A DNA stretch of 55,923 bases from Amycolatopsis palatopharyngis (GCF_003385185.1 NZ_PQHZ01000044.1:1-55923); one strand, 5' to 3'; shown: positions 42,623-51,161, counted from the stretch's first letter. The notes: generated by a model from the letters alone, not told the origin. Numbers and translations are program-made.

Positions 42623-43458
42623 CCAGGTTGCACGCGGAGAACCTGACGCTGGCCTACGACCAGCGGACCGTCGCCACCGACCTCGGCGTGGCCATTCCCG
42701 ACGGATCCTTCACGGTCATCGTCGGCCCGAACGCCTGTGGGAAGTCGACGCTGTTGAAAGCGCTGGCCCGGATGCTCAAGCCGGCGACCGGCGCTGTCTA
42801 TCTCGACGGGGCGGCCATCTCCGGGTACCGATCGAGAGAGGTCGCCAGGCGGCTCGGTCTGCTGCCCCAGACCTCGATCGCGCCGAACGGAATCACCGTC
42901 GGCGACCTGGTCGCCAGAGGGCGGTATCCGCACCAGCGGCTGCTGCGGCAGTGGTCCAGGGAGGACGAGGCCGTGGTGACGGAGTCGATGCGGCGAACGG
43001 GCGTGCTGGAGCTGTCCGGCAGGCTGGTGGACGAGCTCTCCGGCGGCCAGCGGCAGCGGGTGTGGCTCGCCATGGTCCTGGCGCAGCAGACCTCCATCCT
43101 GCTGCTCGACGAGCCCACCACGTTCCTGGACATCGCCCATCAGGTCGAGGTCCTGGATCTGTGTGCCGATCTGCACGAGGACGAGGGTCATACGCTGGTC
43201 GCGGTGCTGCACGACCTCAACCAGGCCTGCCGGTACGCCACGCACCTGATCGTCATGCGGCCGGGGGGAGAGGTGGTCGCCGAGGGGGACCCGGCCACCG
43301 TCATCACCGCGGAGCTGGTGGCCGACGTCTTCGGCCTGCCCTGCCGGATCATCGACGATCCGGAGACCGGGACACCGCTGGTGGTCCCGCTGCGCCGCGG
43401 CAGGCAGGGAAACAACGGAAAGCCCGTCACAGCGGCGGCCGCGGTCCCCGCCCCCTGA
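42619..43458 (+). CDS. ferric-siderophore ABC transporter ATPase (FecE family)
   Basis: A 279-residue cytoplasmic ATPase. Walker A is VGPNACGKSTLLK, the signature DELSGGQRQRVWLAMVL and Walker B ILLLDEPTTFLDIAHQ, the last a hallmark of FecE/FepC proteins. The switch His is in VLHDLNQACRYA. It completes the uptake system with the two permeases. The start follows a junction repeat and a coupled mini-ORF. Confidence 0.94.
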   Translation: MTRLHAENLTLAYDQRTVATDLGVAIPDGSFTVIVGPNACGKSTLLKALARMLKPATGAVYLDGAAISGYRSREVARRLGLLPQTSIAPNGITVGDLVARGRYPHQRLLRQWSREDEAVVTESMRRTGVLELSGRLVDELSGGQRQRVWLAMVLAQQTSILLLDEPTTFLDIAHQVEVLDLCADLHEDEGHTLVAVLHDLNQACRYATHLIVMRPGGEVVAEGDPATVITAELVADVFGLPCRIIDDPETGTPLVVPLRRGRQGNNGKPVTAAAAVPAP

Positions 43459-43505
43459 CCACGCCCCGGATGGTCACAGCACACCCCGGGCAGGCAAGTC
43501 CCGTT

Positions 43506-43653
43506 CTCAGGATGGGGTGTCTGCAAGTACGCCCAAGCAAGATCGAATAGTGCCGCAACTACCACCAACTGAGTTGCCGGTGAAACAGCTTGGTAGCGGT
43601 TGAAGGCGTTGTTGATCTTGCATGGGCGTACTTGCAGACACCCCAATCCTTAG
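43506..43653. mobile_element. 148-bp long-inverted-repeat element (MITE-like or terminator)
   Basis: Arms 43514-43544 and 43614-43644 are 31 bp each and match at 30 positions (GGGGTGTCTGCAAGTACGCC at the outer end). Weaker symmetry extends them to 43506 and 43653. A 69-bp unpaired centre has no ORF. It lies between convergent fecE-like and YrhK genes, and its right end covers the YrhK stop codon. The size and long perfect arms resemble a miniature inverted-repeat element. I see no clear target-site duplication, so a very large bidirectional terminator remains possible. Confidence 0.7.
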
Positions 43654-43949
43654 AAGTCGGCGGCTGTCTCGGCTGGGGTGCCCGCGGAGATCCTGCGCAG
43701 GTGCAACCGCCTGCGTAGCCGGATGGCCGGGCGCGCGGCGAACTGCAGGCTGCCGAGGAGGAAGAGCACGGTCCCGGCCGTGGCCAGCGAGTCGAACAGG
43801 AAGAACACGCTGCCCACCACGAACCAGAGTGCGATGAGGAAGTCGTTGATGATGCTGGCCACCTCGTACCGGCGACGCACGACCAGCTCTTCGTGCCCGA
43901 AGTGCAGGATCAATGGGTGGTCGTCAGCAGAACCCCGAGACGTTGTCAT
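43650..43949 (-). CDS. YrhK-domain membrane protein
   Basis: A 99-residue protein of the YrhK family, with the typical ELVVRRRYEVASIINDFLIA segment followed by two hydrophobic stretches (LWFVVGSVFFLFDSL and TVLFLLGSLQFA) and a basic C-terminal part RPAIRLRRRLHLRRI. Function is unknown. Its stop codon lies in the right arm of the inverted-repeat element. Confidence 0.75.
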   Translation of the reverse strand: MTTSRGSADDHPLILHFGHEELVVRRRYEVASIINDFLIALWFVVGSVFFLFDSLATAGTVLFLLGSLQFAARPAIRLRRRLHLRRISAGTPAETAADF

Positions 43950-44005
43950 CCATCGATACTGACACCGTGCGCGCCGATCCTCAGTGTGTACGGACGCGGC
44001 CCTCG

Positions 44006-44410
44006 TCAGACGTTGGTGATCTCGTCGATCAGTGTCTCGACGTCGAAATGCTCCTCCTCGGAGCCCAGCGGGACGATGTCGATCGTGGCGGCGAGGAAGC
44101 GCTCCACGTCGTCCCGCTGCATCTCGACGACCGCGTAGCCGTCCGGCGACTCGATCTCCAGGATGAGGACGTCGTCATCCAGCGCGAGGTCGGGCCGGAC
44201 CCGGACGTCACCGATCCCGGCTGGCTCGGTGAGTCCCTGTACGAGCAGCTCCCTCGCGAAGGACCACTCGACCCACCGCCCCTTCTCGGCCTGGAAGGCC
44301 ATGTTGACCGCGTACGGCTCATAGGCCAGGTAGGAGCAGCGGGAGAGCACCGGCGCCGGTGAGCTGCTCAGTGCGACGAACTGGTGCTGGTGTACGGAGT
44401 CGGTGATCAC
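44006..44410 (-). CDS. SsgA-family sporulation/cell division regulator
   Basis: A 134-residue SsgA-like protein, a family confined to actinobacteria and largely to morphologically complex ones, where members such as SsgB position FtsZ. Visible features are the SRCSYLAYEPYAVNMAFQA segment, WVEWSFARELLVQGL and the RVRPDLALDDDVLILEIESP strand region with the acidic C-terminus. Which SsgA paralogue it represents cannot be decided from sequence alone. It stands alone on its strand. Confidence 0.9.
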   Translation of the reverse strand: MITDSVHQHQFVALSSSPAPVLSRCSYLAYEPYAVNMAFQAEKGRWVEWSFARELLVQGLTEPAGIGDVRVRPDLALDDDVLILEIESPDGYAVVEMQRDDVERFLAATIDIVPLGSEEEHFDVETLIDEITNV

Positions 44411-44592
44411 GTCTCGCCCCTCCTGTCGTTGTTCGCACGGCGCGAACGGGCTTGTTGATGAGGGGATGGCCGTGACGACAGGTCGTGACGCCTGGATACG
44501 GGTTTCTCACATGATCGGGTGAACATGGACAGCTGGCAGTAACGACGGTCACAGCTCGTCGTGGTTTGCCGCTCGCGCAGGTCGAACCCTGA
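44411..44592. promoter_or_regulatory. intergenic region upstream of the SsgA-like gene
   Basis: This 182-bp gap must carry the promoter of the SsgA-like gene. It contains an inverted repeat GTTCGC-acggc-GCGAAC at 44431-44447, about 20 bp upstream of that start, which could be an operator. Nothing else is recognisable. Confidence 0.3.
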
Positions 44593-45900
44593 TCAGACGC
44601 CCCAGTCGGGCCGAAGTGGCATTCCGGACGAACCGTCCGCGCTCGCTCGCACACCGAGGGTCTGGTGCAGTTCGAGCTGATGCCGCTCGAACGCGAGCCG
44701 GGAGGCGGCCATGTAGAGCGCCCACACCCTGACGCGCCCGACACCGGCCTCTGCCGCCGCATCCTCCCAGTTGGCGTCCAGGTTGTCGCACCAGCCGGCC
44801 AGCGTCCGCGCATAGTGCTCACGCAGGTTCTCGTCGTGCCTGATCTCGAAACCGTTGCCCTGCATGACGGAGGTGATCTCGCCGATGCCCTCCAGCTCGC
44901 CGTCCGGGAAAACGTAGCGATCGAAGAACGGGCCGACCCGGTGCGGGGCCGTGCTGGTCGGCCTGGTGATGCAGTGGTTGAGCAACCGGCCGCCATCGCG
45001 CAGGCGGGAGGACAGGAACCGGAAGTACGCGGACAGGCCGCGCGCTCCGATGTGCTCGGTGAGCCCGATCGAGGAAACGGCGTCGAAGCCGGTCTCCGTC
45101 ACATCGCGGTAGTCGAGGTGGCGCACCTCGACCCGGTCGGCGAGGCCGCGCGCGACCACGGCCTTCTGCGCCCAGTTCGCCTGCTGTCTGGACAGCGTCA
45201 CCCCGAGCGCCTGCACGCCGTAGTGCTCGGCGGCGTGCATCGCCATGCCGCCCCAGCCGCAGCCGACGTCCAGCAGTCGCATGCCGGGCTCCAGCCCGAG
45301 CTTGCGGCACACCAGGTCGAACTTGTGCCACTGGGCGTGCTCCAGCGTGGCCCCCTCCTCCGGGAAGCAGGCGCAGGTGTAGGCCATGGACGGCCCGAGC
45401 ACCATCTCGTAGAAGCGGTTGGACACGTCGTAGTGCCGGGAGATGGCGACGCTGTCGCGCCCCTTGGAATGCCGCAGGCCGAACCAGCCGCGACGGATCC
45501 GCCCGACCAGCTCCTCCTCGGGTGGTGTGAACCTGTGGAGATGACCGGGAGCCAGCTCGCGGAGTAACCGCACAGCATCGCGCCAGCCGAACGTGTCGAG
45601 CAGGGGAATGAGCGTACGCAGCACGGTGTAGAGGTTGCCGGTGATGGTGAGATGGCCGCTGACATACGCCCGAGCCAGCCCGAGCTCACCCGGAGCGGAC
45701 AACAGGTAGCTCACCGCGGCCGGAGAATTCAGTGCCATGCCGTGCTGCGCGTCCGGCGAGCCCGCGCTGCTCCCGTCGTACATGTCGATCCGCAGCGGAA
45801 CATCGCCGGGCAGCAACTGGTCGAATGCGCGGGCGAGTCCCCGCGTAGCACTGCCCTCGCCGTTCGCCTGCCCGCGCCGGCCGTGATCTGTCCTGTACAT
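44593..45900 (-). CDS. fatty acid C10-methyltransferase, CFA synthase family (TmsB/BfaB-like)
   Basis: A 435-residue SAM-dependent methyltransferase of the cyclopropane-fatty-acid synthase family. Motif I is LLDVGCGWGGMAMHAAEHYG; other family segments are AISRHYDVSNRFYEMVLGPSMAYTC and FDAVSSIGLTEHIG. Adjacent pairing with an FAD-dependent oxidoreductase matches the TmsB-TmsA (BfaB-BfaA) pair that makes 10-methyl-branched fatty acids such as tuberculostearate from oleoyl phospholipids. I start at the ATG at 45900 (MYRTDHG), with GAGGTGGG just upstream. Cyclopropanation would be the alternative without its partner. Confidence 0.82.
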   Translation of the reverse strand: MYRTDHGRRGQANGEGSATRGLARAFDQLLPGDVPLRIDMYDGSSAGSPDAQHGMALNSPAAVSYLLSAPGELGLARAYVSGHLTITGNLYTVLRTLIPLLDTFGWRDAVRLLRELAPGHLHRFTPPEEELVGRIRRGWFGLRHSKGRDSVAISRHYDVSNRFYEMVLGPSMAYTCACFPEEGATLEHAQWHKFDLVCRKLGLEPGMRLLDVGCGWGGMAMHAAEHYGVQALGVTLSRQQANWAQKAVVARGLADRVEVRHLDYRDVTETGFDAVSSIGLTEHIGARGLSAYFRFLSSRLRDGGRLLNHCITRPTSTAPHRVGPFFDRYVFPDGELEGIGEITSVMQGNGFEIRHDENLREHYARTLAGWCDNLDANWEDAAAEAGVGRVRVWALYMAASRLAFERHQLELHQTLGVRASADGSSGMPLRPDWGV

Positions 45901-45964
45901 CCGCACCCACCTCGTTCCCCTGTGGACTACCTGCCTGCCGCGTCCTTGTCGCGCCCGCACGATC

Positions 45965-47371
45965 TCACCGCTCGAGGACACACTTGTCGAAGAGATCGAG
46001 TAGACGCTTTTCCGGGTCGTACCGTCGTTTCAGCTCCCGGTAGGTCGCGCCGTCGTAGAGTCGCCAGAACTCGTCGCGGTCGTAGAAACTGGCGGAGTAG
46101 AGCGACTTGCGGCCACCGAGCCGGGTGACCGTCTGCTCGATGAGCCGGTTGTACGTCCCGTCCTCTTCTTCCTCGCCCAGTTCCACCGAGGACCAGAATC
46201 CGAAGTTGACGTAGAGCGTGTCCGGATCCAGCTCGTACAAGGGCCACCGCGTTCTGTCCCGCTGCTGGATCGGGCAGATCCACACAGGACTGATCCCGAT
46301 CTCGCGTTCGAAGAAGTCGAGGAATTCCGCCGCTCTGTCGACCGGAACCTCGATGTCCTGCACCACGGTCTCCCTCGAAGCGTTGCCCCGCGCCGCGTCG
46401 ATTCGCGCCATCACCCGATGTTTGCGCTCGAAGTTCACAACCTTCCAGTAGACGTCGGAGCGCAAAAGCCGCCTGCCGAGCAGCAGCCGCACCGGCAGCC
46501 GTTGCACGCCGAGCGCGCCGGAGCACCAGAACCAGTCGGTGTCCCACCGCCACAGGTAGTCCCGCACGGTCAGGTAGTCGCTACGCCTGCGCCGGATGGA
46601 GCGGTAGTAGATGCCCAGCCAGGTGTAGTCGGAGGTGTAAGGCGCCACATCGGTGCAGGTGCCCAGCGTGAGGTACTGCTCGCCCGGGCCGAACACGGTG
46701 CCGTCCACGAAGTCCACCGGCTCCCCCCGGTAGTGCCCGCTGCGGCAGACCTCTTCGAGTTCGGTGAAGTAGGTGCGCGAGTCGTCGTGGCGTACGTGCC
46801 GGAGCCGGACGTAGGGCTTGACCGGGGTCAGTGCTATCCGTAGCCGGAGCGCGTAGCCGAGAGTGCCGTAGGAGTTGGGAAAGCCGGTGAAGAGATCTCG
46901 GTGCTCGTTGTCCGGCGTCGCGACGAGGATCTGTCCTTCGCCGGTGAGGATCTCCAGTTCGAGGACCGACTCGTGGGGCATGCCGTGGCGGAACGAAGAG
47001 GACTCGATGCCGAGTCCGGTCACCGCTCCGCCCAGGGTGATGGTCTTCAGCTGTGGCACGACCAGCGGCATCAGGCCGTGTTCGAGCGTGGCACGTACCA
47101 GTTTCTCGTAGGTGACCATTCCCTCGACGTCGGCGGTCCTGCCGTCGGGATCGATGTGCAGCACCTCGGTGAAGCCGGATACGTCGAGGCCGTGCTGGTC
47201 GGGCTCGGCTCGGCCGCGGAACAGGTTGGAGGTGCGCTTGGCGAGGCGGATCGGCCTGTCCCTCGGGACGGAGTCGAGTTGTGCGCGCAGCCGCTCGACC
47301 CGTGCGTGATGCGCGGGGTGCTCGATCCCGGTCGGTGATCCGGCTCCGTGACCTCGGGCTGCGTTCGCCAT
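45965..47371 (-). CDS. FAD-dependent oxidoreductase for 10-methyl fatty acid synthesis (TmsA/BfaA-like)
   Basis: A 468-residue FAD-linked oxidase-type protein resembling DHCR24/alditol-oxidase folds. The FAD-binding segment is HIDPDGRTADVEGMVTYEKLVRATLEHGL, followed by PQLKTITLGGAVTGLGIESSS. In the TmsA role it reduces the 10-methylene intermediate made by the neighbouring methyltransferase. It lies 64 bp upstream of that gene on the same strand, forming an operon. I start at the ATG at 47371 (MANAARG), with AGGATGG before it; an ATG at 47407 would add 12 residues. Confidence 0.82.
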   Translation of the reverse strand: MANAARGHGAGSPTGIEHPAHHARVERLRAQLDSVPRDRPIRLAKRTSNLFRGRAEPDQHGLDVSGFTEVLHIDPDGRTADVEGMVTYEKLVRATLEHGLMPLVVPQLKTITLGGAVTGLGIESSSFRHGMPHESVLELEILTGEGQILVATPDNEHRDLFTGFPNSYGTLGYALRLRIALTPVKPYVRLRHVRHDDSRTYFTELEEVCRSGHYRGEPVDFVDGTVFGPGEQYLTLGTCTDVAPYTSDYTWLGIYYRSIRRRRSDYLTVRDYLWRWDTDWFWCSGALGVQRLPVRLLLGRRLLRSDVYWKVVNFERKHRVMARIDAARGNASRETVVQDIEVPVDRAAEFLDFFEREIGISPVWICPIQQRDRTRWPLYELDPDTLYVNFGFWSSVELGEEEEDGTYNRLIEQTVTRLGGRKSLYSASFYDRDEFWRLYDGATYRELKRRYDPEKRLLDLFDKCVLER

Positions 47372-47577
47372 ACGACCATCCTGGACCGCATATCCCGCCC
47401 GGTCCACCGGGATATTTCCCCGTTACTCCAGCTGGGGCAGCCCGGTGCGAGGTCGTGGATGGGCGGGAGGAGCCGCACACGACCCGGCTCGGCGTGCACG
47501 GGCTTGTCGGCCCGTCCGTGGATTCCGTACGCGGCCGGGCCGAAGTCACGCCCGTGGCACCTCGGGTCGATCCGAAT

Positions 47578-47652
47578 CTGCCAACTCACGCCCTGGAACT
47601 GCAAAGTCGGCCCCGGAAACTGCCAACTCGCGCCCTGGAACTGCAAAGTCGG
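47578..47652. repeat. 21-bp-period tandem repeat array, four units
   Basis: Units start at 47578, 47599, 47620 and 47641, exactly 21 bp apart, alternating CTGCCAACTCACGCCCTGGAA-like and CTGCAAAGTCGGCCCCGGAAA-like forms. They belong to the same family as the arrays at 34711-35014. The array lies at the 3' end of the universal stress gene and upstream of the tmsA-like operon. Confidence 0.85.
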
Positions 47653-47656
47653 GTGG

Positions 47657-48536
47657 TTAGTCGGGGGTGCGGAGGAGGGCTACCGGGCAGGGGGAGTGGT
47701 AGAGCACGGCGTGGCTGACCGAGCCGAGGAAGGCAGCCGACCACGACCAAGGTGGCGTCCTGAGCGTGGGTGAGCAGTGCGTGTGCGGGGCGGTCGGCCA
47801 CCCGCTCCCAGCGCACCGGTACGTCGGGGAATTCTCGCTGCCGGGCCGTGATCTGCCGGTGGACGGGTTCGTCCGCCTCCACCGGGTCGGCCTGGCTCTC
47901 GCCGGTGTGCGCCGGCTCCATGAGATCGAGCGGGCTGTCCGACCAGGCGTGCACCGCGCGCACCGGAAGGCCGTGGCGCGCGGCGAAGTCGAACGCGAAG
48001 TCGACGGCTCGATCACTTGCCGGTGAGCCGTCGGCACCGACCACCACGGGGCCTTGTTCCCCGTCGCCCCCGGTGTCGCCGCGGACCACCAGGACCGGGA
48101 CACGCGCCGTCCTGACGGTCTCGCCCGCCGTGGACCCGAGCAGCGCGCGGGGCAGTGCGCTCAGTCCGGCCGATCCGAGCACCAACAGCTGGGACTTCTG
48201 CTCCTCGGCGATCGCCGGGAGGGTCCGCTCTGCCCTGCCGTCCGGCATGGAGGTACGAACCTCGAGGCCCGGCCGGGCGGAGCGGTACTGCTCGGCCAGC
48301 GCGAGCAGTCGTTCGTTCGCGAGTTCCCGGACCCTTCCCTCAGCGGTCCAGTCCGTCCCCGTCCAACCCGCGGCCAGCACCGGTGGTGTCCAGTCGAAGG
48401 CGTGCACGATCAACAACGGGCAGCCGCGCTTCGCCGCCTCTTCCGCCGCCCAGTCGGTGGCGCTCGCCGCGCCCGTCGAGCCGTCGAAACCGACGACGAC
48501 GGGTTGTCCGGTCGATGCCATCTCGTCGGTGGACAC
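47657..48536 (-). pseudogene. tandem-domain universal stress protein with a C-terminal frameshift
   Basis: Two UspA domains are visible. The first begins PVVVGFDGSTGAASATDWA and the second GPVVVGADGSPASDRAVDFA. In the second domain the frame reads DATLVVVGCLPRLG and continues into unrelated sequence that runs through the 21-bp repeats to a stop at 47586. One frame over, the expected ending FLGSVSHAVLYHSPCPVALL is present with its own stop at 47657. The break lies near 47733-47743, and the glycine-rich ATP-binding loop normally found there is missing. This indicates a small deletion or a sequencing error. As written, the product would be a 316-residue protein with an altered end. Confidence 0.72.
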
Positions 48537-48608
48537 GATGAGCTCCTTCCGCGCGGATGCGGATTCTGGCGCCCGGATGCCCGGCCTCGCGGATTCCTAC
48601 ACCCTCGT

Positions 48609-49043
48609 TCAGGCGGGCCGCACCTCGGAAACCTGCAGTGGAACTCCCTGCTGGCAGAAGGTCATCGTGTCCGGTTCGAGGCGCCCGCGTATGACCACCT
48701 CGGCTCCGGCCCGCAACTCCTGCTGCCCGCCCAGCAGCAGATACGGCCCGCCATCGCCGTCGAGTAGCAGGCAACCGGCCTCCACTCCGGGTTGCACGAC
48801 CCCGCGCACCGTCACCTCGCCACGTGCCGGCGGAGGCAGCGAGGTCGCCGTGGGCTGCGGGGAAGGGCCGGGCGTGGACGCGGGTGGTGTCGAAGGGGTG
48901 GGAGGCGATGTGCTGTTCGTGACGTTGCCTTCCTGCTCGTCCCCGGGTTCGCCGGTGCCGCCGCAGGCGACGAGGAAAAGAGCCATGGGTAGCAGCACGG
49001 CGAGGCCGCAGGTCCGCCGGAGGAGATTCTCGGTCCACCGCAT
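48609..49043 (-). CDS. small secreted lipoprotein with Pro/Ser/Thr linker
   Basis: A 144-residue lipoprotein starting at the ATG at 49043 (MRWTENLLRR), with lipobox LVAC (Cys27). An acidic and Pro/Ser/Thr-rich linker of about 45 residues follows, then a small beta-rich domain (EVTVRGVVQPGVEAGCLLL, GPYLLLGG, AGAEVVIRGRL) with two Cys that could pair. The pattern resembles small OB-fold-like actinobacterial lipoproteins. Function is unknown. Confidence 0.7.
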   Translation of the reverse strand: MRWTENLLRRTCGLAVLLPMALFLVACGGTGEPGDEQEGNVTNSTSPPTPSTPPASTPGPSPQPTATSLPPPARGEVTVRGVVQPGVEAGCLLLDGDGGPYLLLGGQQELRAGAEVVIRGRLEPDTMTFCQQGVPLQVSEVRPA

Positions 49044-49131
49044 GTCCGCCTCCTGGTTCACGGGCGCAGGGCATACCCGATGCGCTCAACTCTGACACAG
49101 TCGCGCCCGAGGAACCGGCGAAACGGCCGAC

Positions 49132-49160
49132 GCGGCCGCCCCGGAGTACGGGACGGCCGC
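49132..49160. terminator. hairpin downstream of the acetate symporter gene
   Basis: GCGGCCG-c-CCCG pairs with CGGG-a-CGGCCGC around a 5-nt loop, giving an 11-bp stem with one internal mismatch. It lies 41 bp after the symporter stop codon and before the small lipoprotein start, on the path of minus-strand transcription. Confidence 0.6.
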
Positions 49161-49200
49161 GCCTGCCGTTTTCGGATTCTGCGGTCCGGCGGTCGACTTC

Positions 49201-50808
49201 CTAGTGGGAAGTGGCCTTTTCCGAGCCGGCACCGGTGAGGGAACGGACCTCCATCTCGTTGTACTTGTTCTCGAGGTGTTCCTTGGAAAGCCGGGTACCG
49301 AGCCAGCCGAGGAAGAAGGACACCGGGATCGAGACGAGCCCTGGGTTGGATAGCGGGAACCACGCGAAGTCGACGGACTTGATCATCGACTTGGGCCCGC
49401 CGGACACCGCGGGGGAGAACGCGATCAGCAGGATGGTGACCGTGAGCCCACCGTAGATCGACCAGAGCGCGCCGTTGGTGTTGAACCGCTTCCAGAACAG
49501 CGAGTACAGGATGGTCGGCAGGTTCGCCGAGGCTGCCACCGCGAACGCCAGCGCGACGAGGAACGCCACGTTCTGGTCCTTCGCCCCGATTCCGCCGATG
49601 ATGGCGACGGCGCCGATGACCAGTGCGGTGATGCGGGCGACGCGGACCTCGGCGTGTTTGCTGTCGACCTTGCCCTTCTTGATCACGTTGGCGTACACGT
49701 CGTGGGCGAACGACGCACTCGCGGTGATCGTCAATCCCGCGACCACCGCCAGGATGGTCGCGAAGGCGACCGCGGCGATGAACCCGAGCAGCAACGGCCC
49801 GCCGAGTTCCAGCGCGAGCAGCGGAGCGGCGGCGTTCTCCCCGCCTGGGGCGTTCGCGATGGCTTCCGGTCCGACGATCGCGGCGGCACCGTAGCCGAGA
49901 ACGAGGCTGAACAGGTAGAACAGCCCGATCAGGGCGATCGCCCACACCACAGAACGACGCGCGTCCTTGGCGGTGGGCACGGTGTAGAACCGCATCAGCA
50001 CGTGCGGCAATCCGGCTGTACCCAGCACCAGCGCCAGCGCGAGCGACAGGAAGTCGATCTTGGTCGTGTCGGTTGCCCCGTACTTCGCACCCGGGTTCAG
50101 CAACTCCTGGCCGCTCTCACCCGCACGCTCGACGGCTCCGCCGAGCAGGCCCGAGAGGTTGAAGCCGTAGCGGCCCAGCACCCAGGCGGTCATCACCGCG
50201 GCACCGGAGATCAGCAGCGCGGCCTTGATGATCTGCACCCAGGTGGTGCCCTTCATCCCGCCGACGAGCACGTAGATGATCATGATGACGCCGACCACGG
50301 CGATCACCACACTCTGCCCCGCGTCGCTGGAGATGCCGAGCAGCAGCGACACCAGGATCCCGGCGCCGGCCATCTGGGCGAGCAGGTAGAAGAAGCTCAC
50401 CGCCAGCGTCGAGGTCGCGGCCGCCGCACGCACCGGGCGCTGGCGCATCCGGAACGCCAGCACATCGCCCATGGTGAACTTGCCGGTGTTGCGCATCAAC
50501 TCCGCGACCAGCAACAGCGCCACCAGCCAGGCGACCAGGAACCCGATCGAGTACAGGAACCCGTCGTAGCCGTAGACGGCGATGGCACCGGTGATCCCGA
50601 GGAACGAGGCGGCCGAGAGGTAGTCCCCGGAGATCGCGATCCCGTTCTGCGGGCCGGAGAACGACCTGCCGGCCGCGTAGTAGTCCGAAGCGGTCTTGGT
50701 GTTGCGCGACGCGCGGAACACCACCACCAGCGTGATCACCACGAACGCGGCGAAAATGCTGATGTTCAGTATCGGGCTGCCGCCCTCAACGCCCTGTGCG
50801 AACACCAT
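49201..50808 (-). CDS. actP: cation/acetate symporter, SSS family (ActP-like)
   Basis: A 535-residue sodium:solute symporter with about 13 hydrophobic segments. ActP features are SDYYAAGRSFSGPQNGIAISGDYLSAASF near the N-terminus, the GMKGTTWVQIIKA segment and GTAGLPHVLMRFYTVP. It is coupled by a 1-bp overlap (TGATG) to a DUF485 gene, the same arrangement as yjcH-actP in E. coli, and acetyl-CoA synthetase lies nearby. Acetate or a similar short carboxylate is the likely substrate. Confidence 0.9.
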   Translation of the reverse strand: MVFAQGVEGGSPILNISIFAAFVVITLVVVFRASRNTKTASDYYAAGRSFSGPQNGIAISGDYLSAASFLGITGAIAVYGYDGFLYSIGFLVAWLVALLLVAELMRNTGKFTMGDVLAFRMRQRPVRAAAATSTLAVSFFYLLAQMAGAGILVSLLLGISSDAGQSVVIAVVGVIMIIYVLVGGMKGTTWVQIIKAALLISGAAVMTAWVLGRYGFNLSGLLGGAVERAGESGQELLNPGAKYGATDTTKIDFLSLALALVLGTAGLPHVLMRFYTVPTAKDARRSVVWAIALIGLFYLFSLVLGYGAAAIVGPEAIANAPGGENAAAPLLALELGGPLLLGFIAAVAFATILAVVAGLTITASASFAHDVYANVIKKGKVDSKHAEVRVARITALVIGAVAIIGGIGAKDQNVAFLVALAFAVAASANLPTILYSLFWKRFNTNGALWSIYGGLTVTILLIAFSPAVSGGPKSMIKSVDFAWFPLSNPGLVSIPVSFFLGWLGTRLSKEHLENKYNEMEVRSLTGAGSEKATSH

Positions 50809-51161
50809 CAGCGCTCACCACCCTCGGTGCCCTCGATGTCTTCGCGGATCCTGTCCGCGATGGGATCCAGCTTGCGGTTCGCGTACCGCACGTACAGACC
50901 GGTGATCACGAAGGTCGACACGAACTGCAGCAACCCGAAGATCAAGCCGATGTTGATGTTGCCGAACACCGGCGTCGACATGAATCCGTGGGCGTAGTCC
51001 GCCATCAGCACGTACAGCAGGTACCAACCGAGGAACACCGCCGCCATCGGGAAGACGAATCCACGCAGCCGCTTACGCAGTTCCACGAACTCGGCGCTGG
51101 AGTGGACCTCGTTCCATACCTCCGGCCCTGGTGGACTGGACGTTTGCTCACTCGTCGTCAC
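50808..51161 (-). CDS. DUF485 membrane protein (YjcH-like partner of ActP)
   Basis: A 117-residue protein with two hydrophobic helices. The family motif is visible as FVELRKRLRGFVFPMAAVFLGWYLLYVLMADYA and a second helix GLIFGLLQFVSTFVITGLYV, followed by a basic tail. DUF485 genes commonly precede acetate symporter genes, and this one overlaps actP by one base. A role in symporter assembly or control is inferred. Confidence 0.9.
   Translation of the reverse strand: MTTSEQTSSPPGPEVWNEVHSSAEFVELRKRLRGFVFPMAAVFLGWYLLYVLMADYAHGFMSTPVFGNINIGLIFGLLQFVSTFVITGLYVRYANRKLDPIADRIREDIEGTEGGER

Noticed and set aside
43459..43505. CCCCGG / CCGGG pairing as a terminator of the uptake operon
   Set aside because: The stem is only five to six bases with a 15-nt loop. 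The adjacent long inverted repeat is a far stronger candidate.
44431..44447. GTTCGC-N5-GCGAAC as an SOS/LexA-type box
   Set aside because: The arms are in the opposite arrangement to the actinobacterial GAAC-N4-GTTC box, so LexA control is not supported. It is noted only as an inverted repeat.
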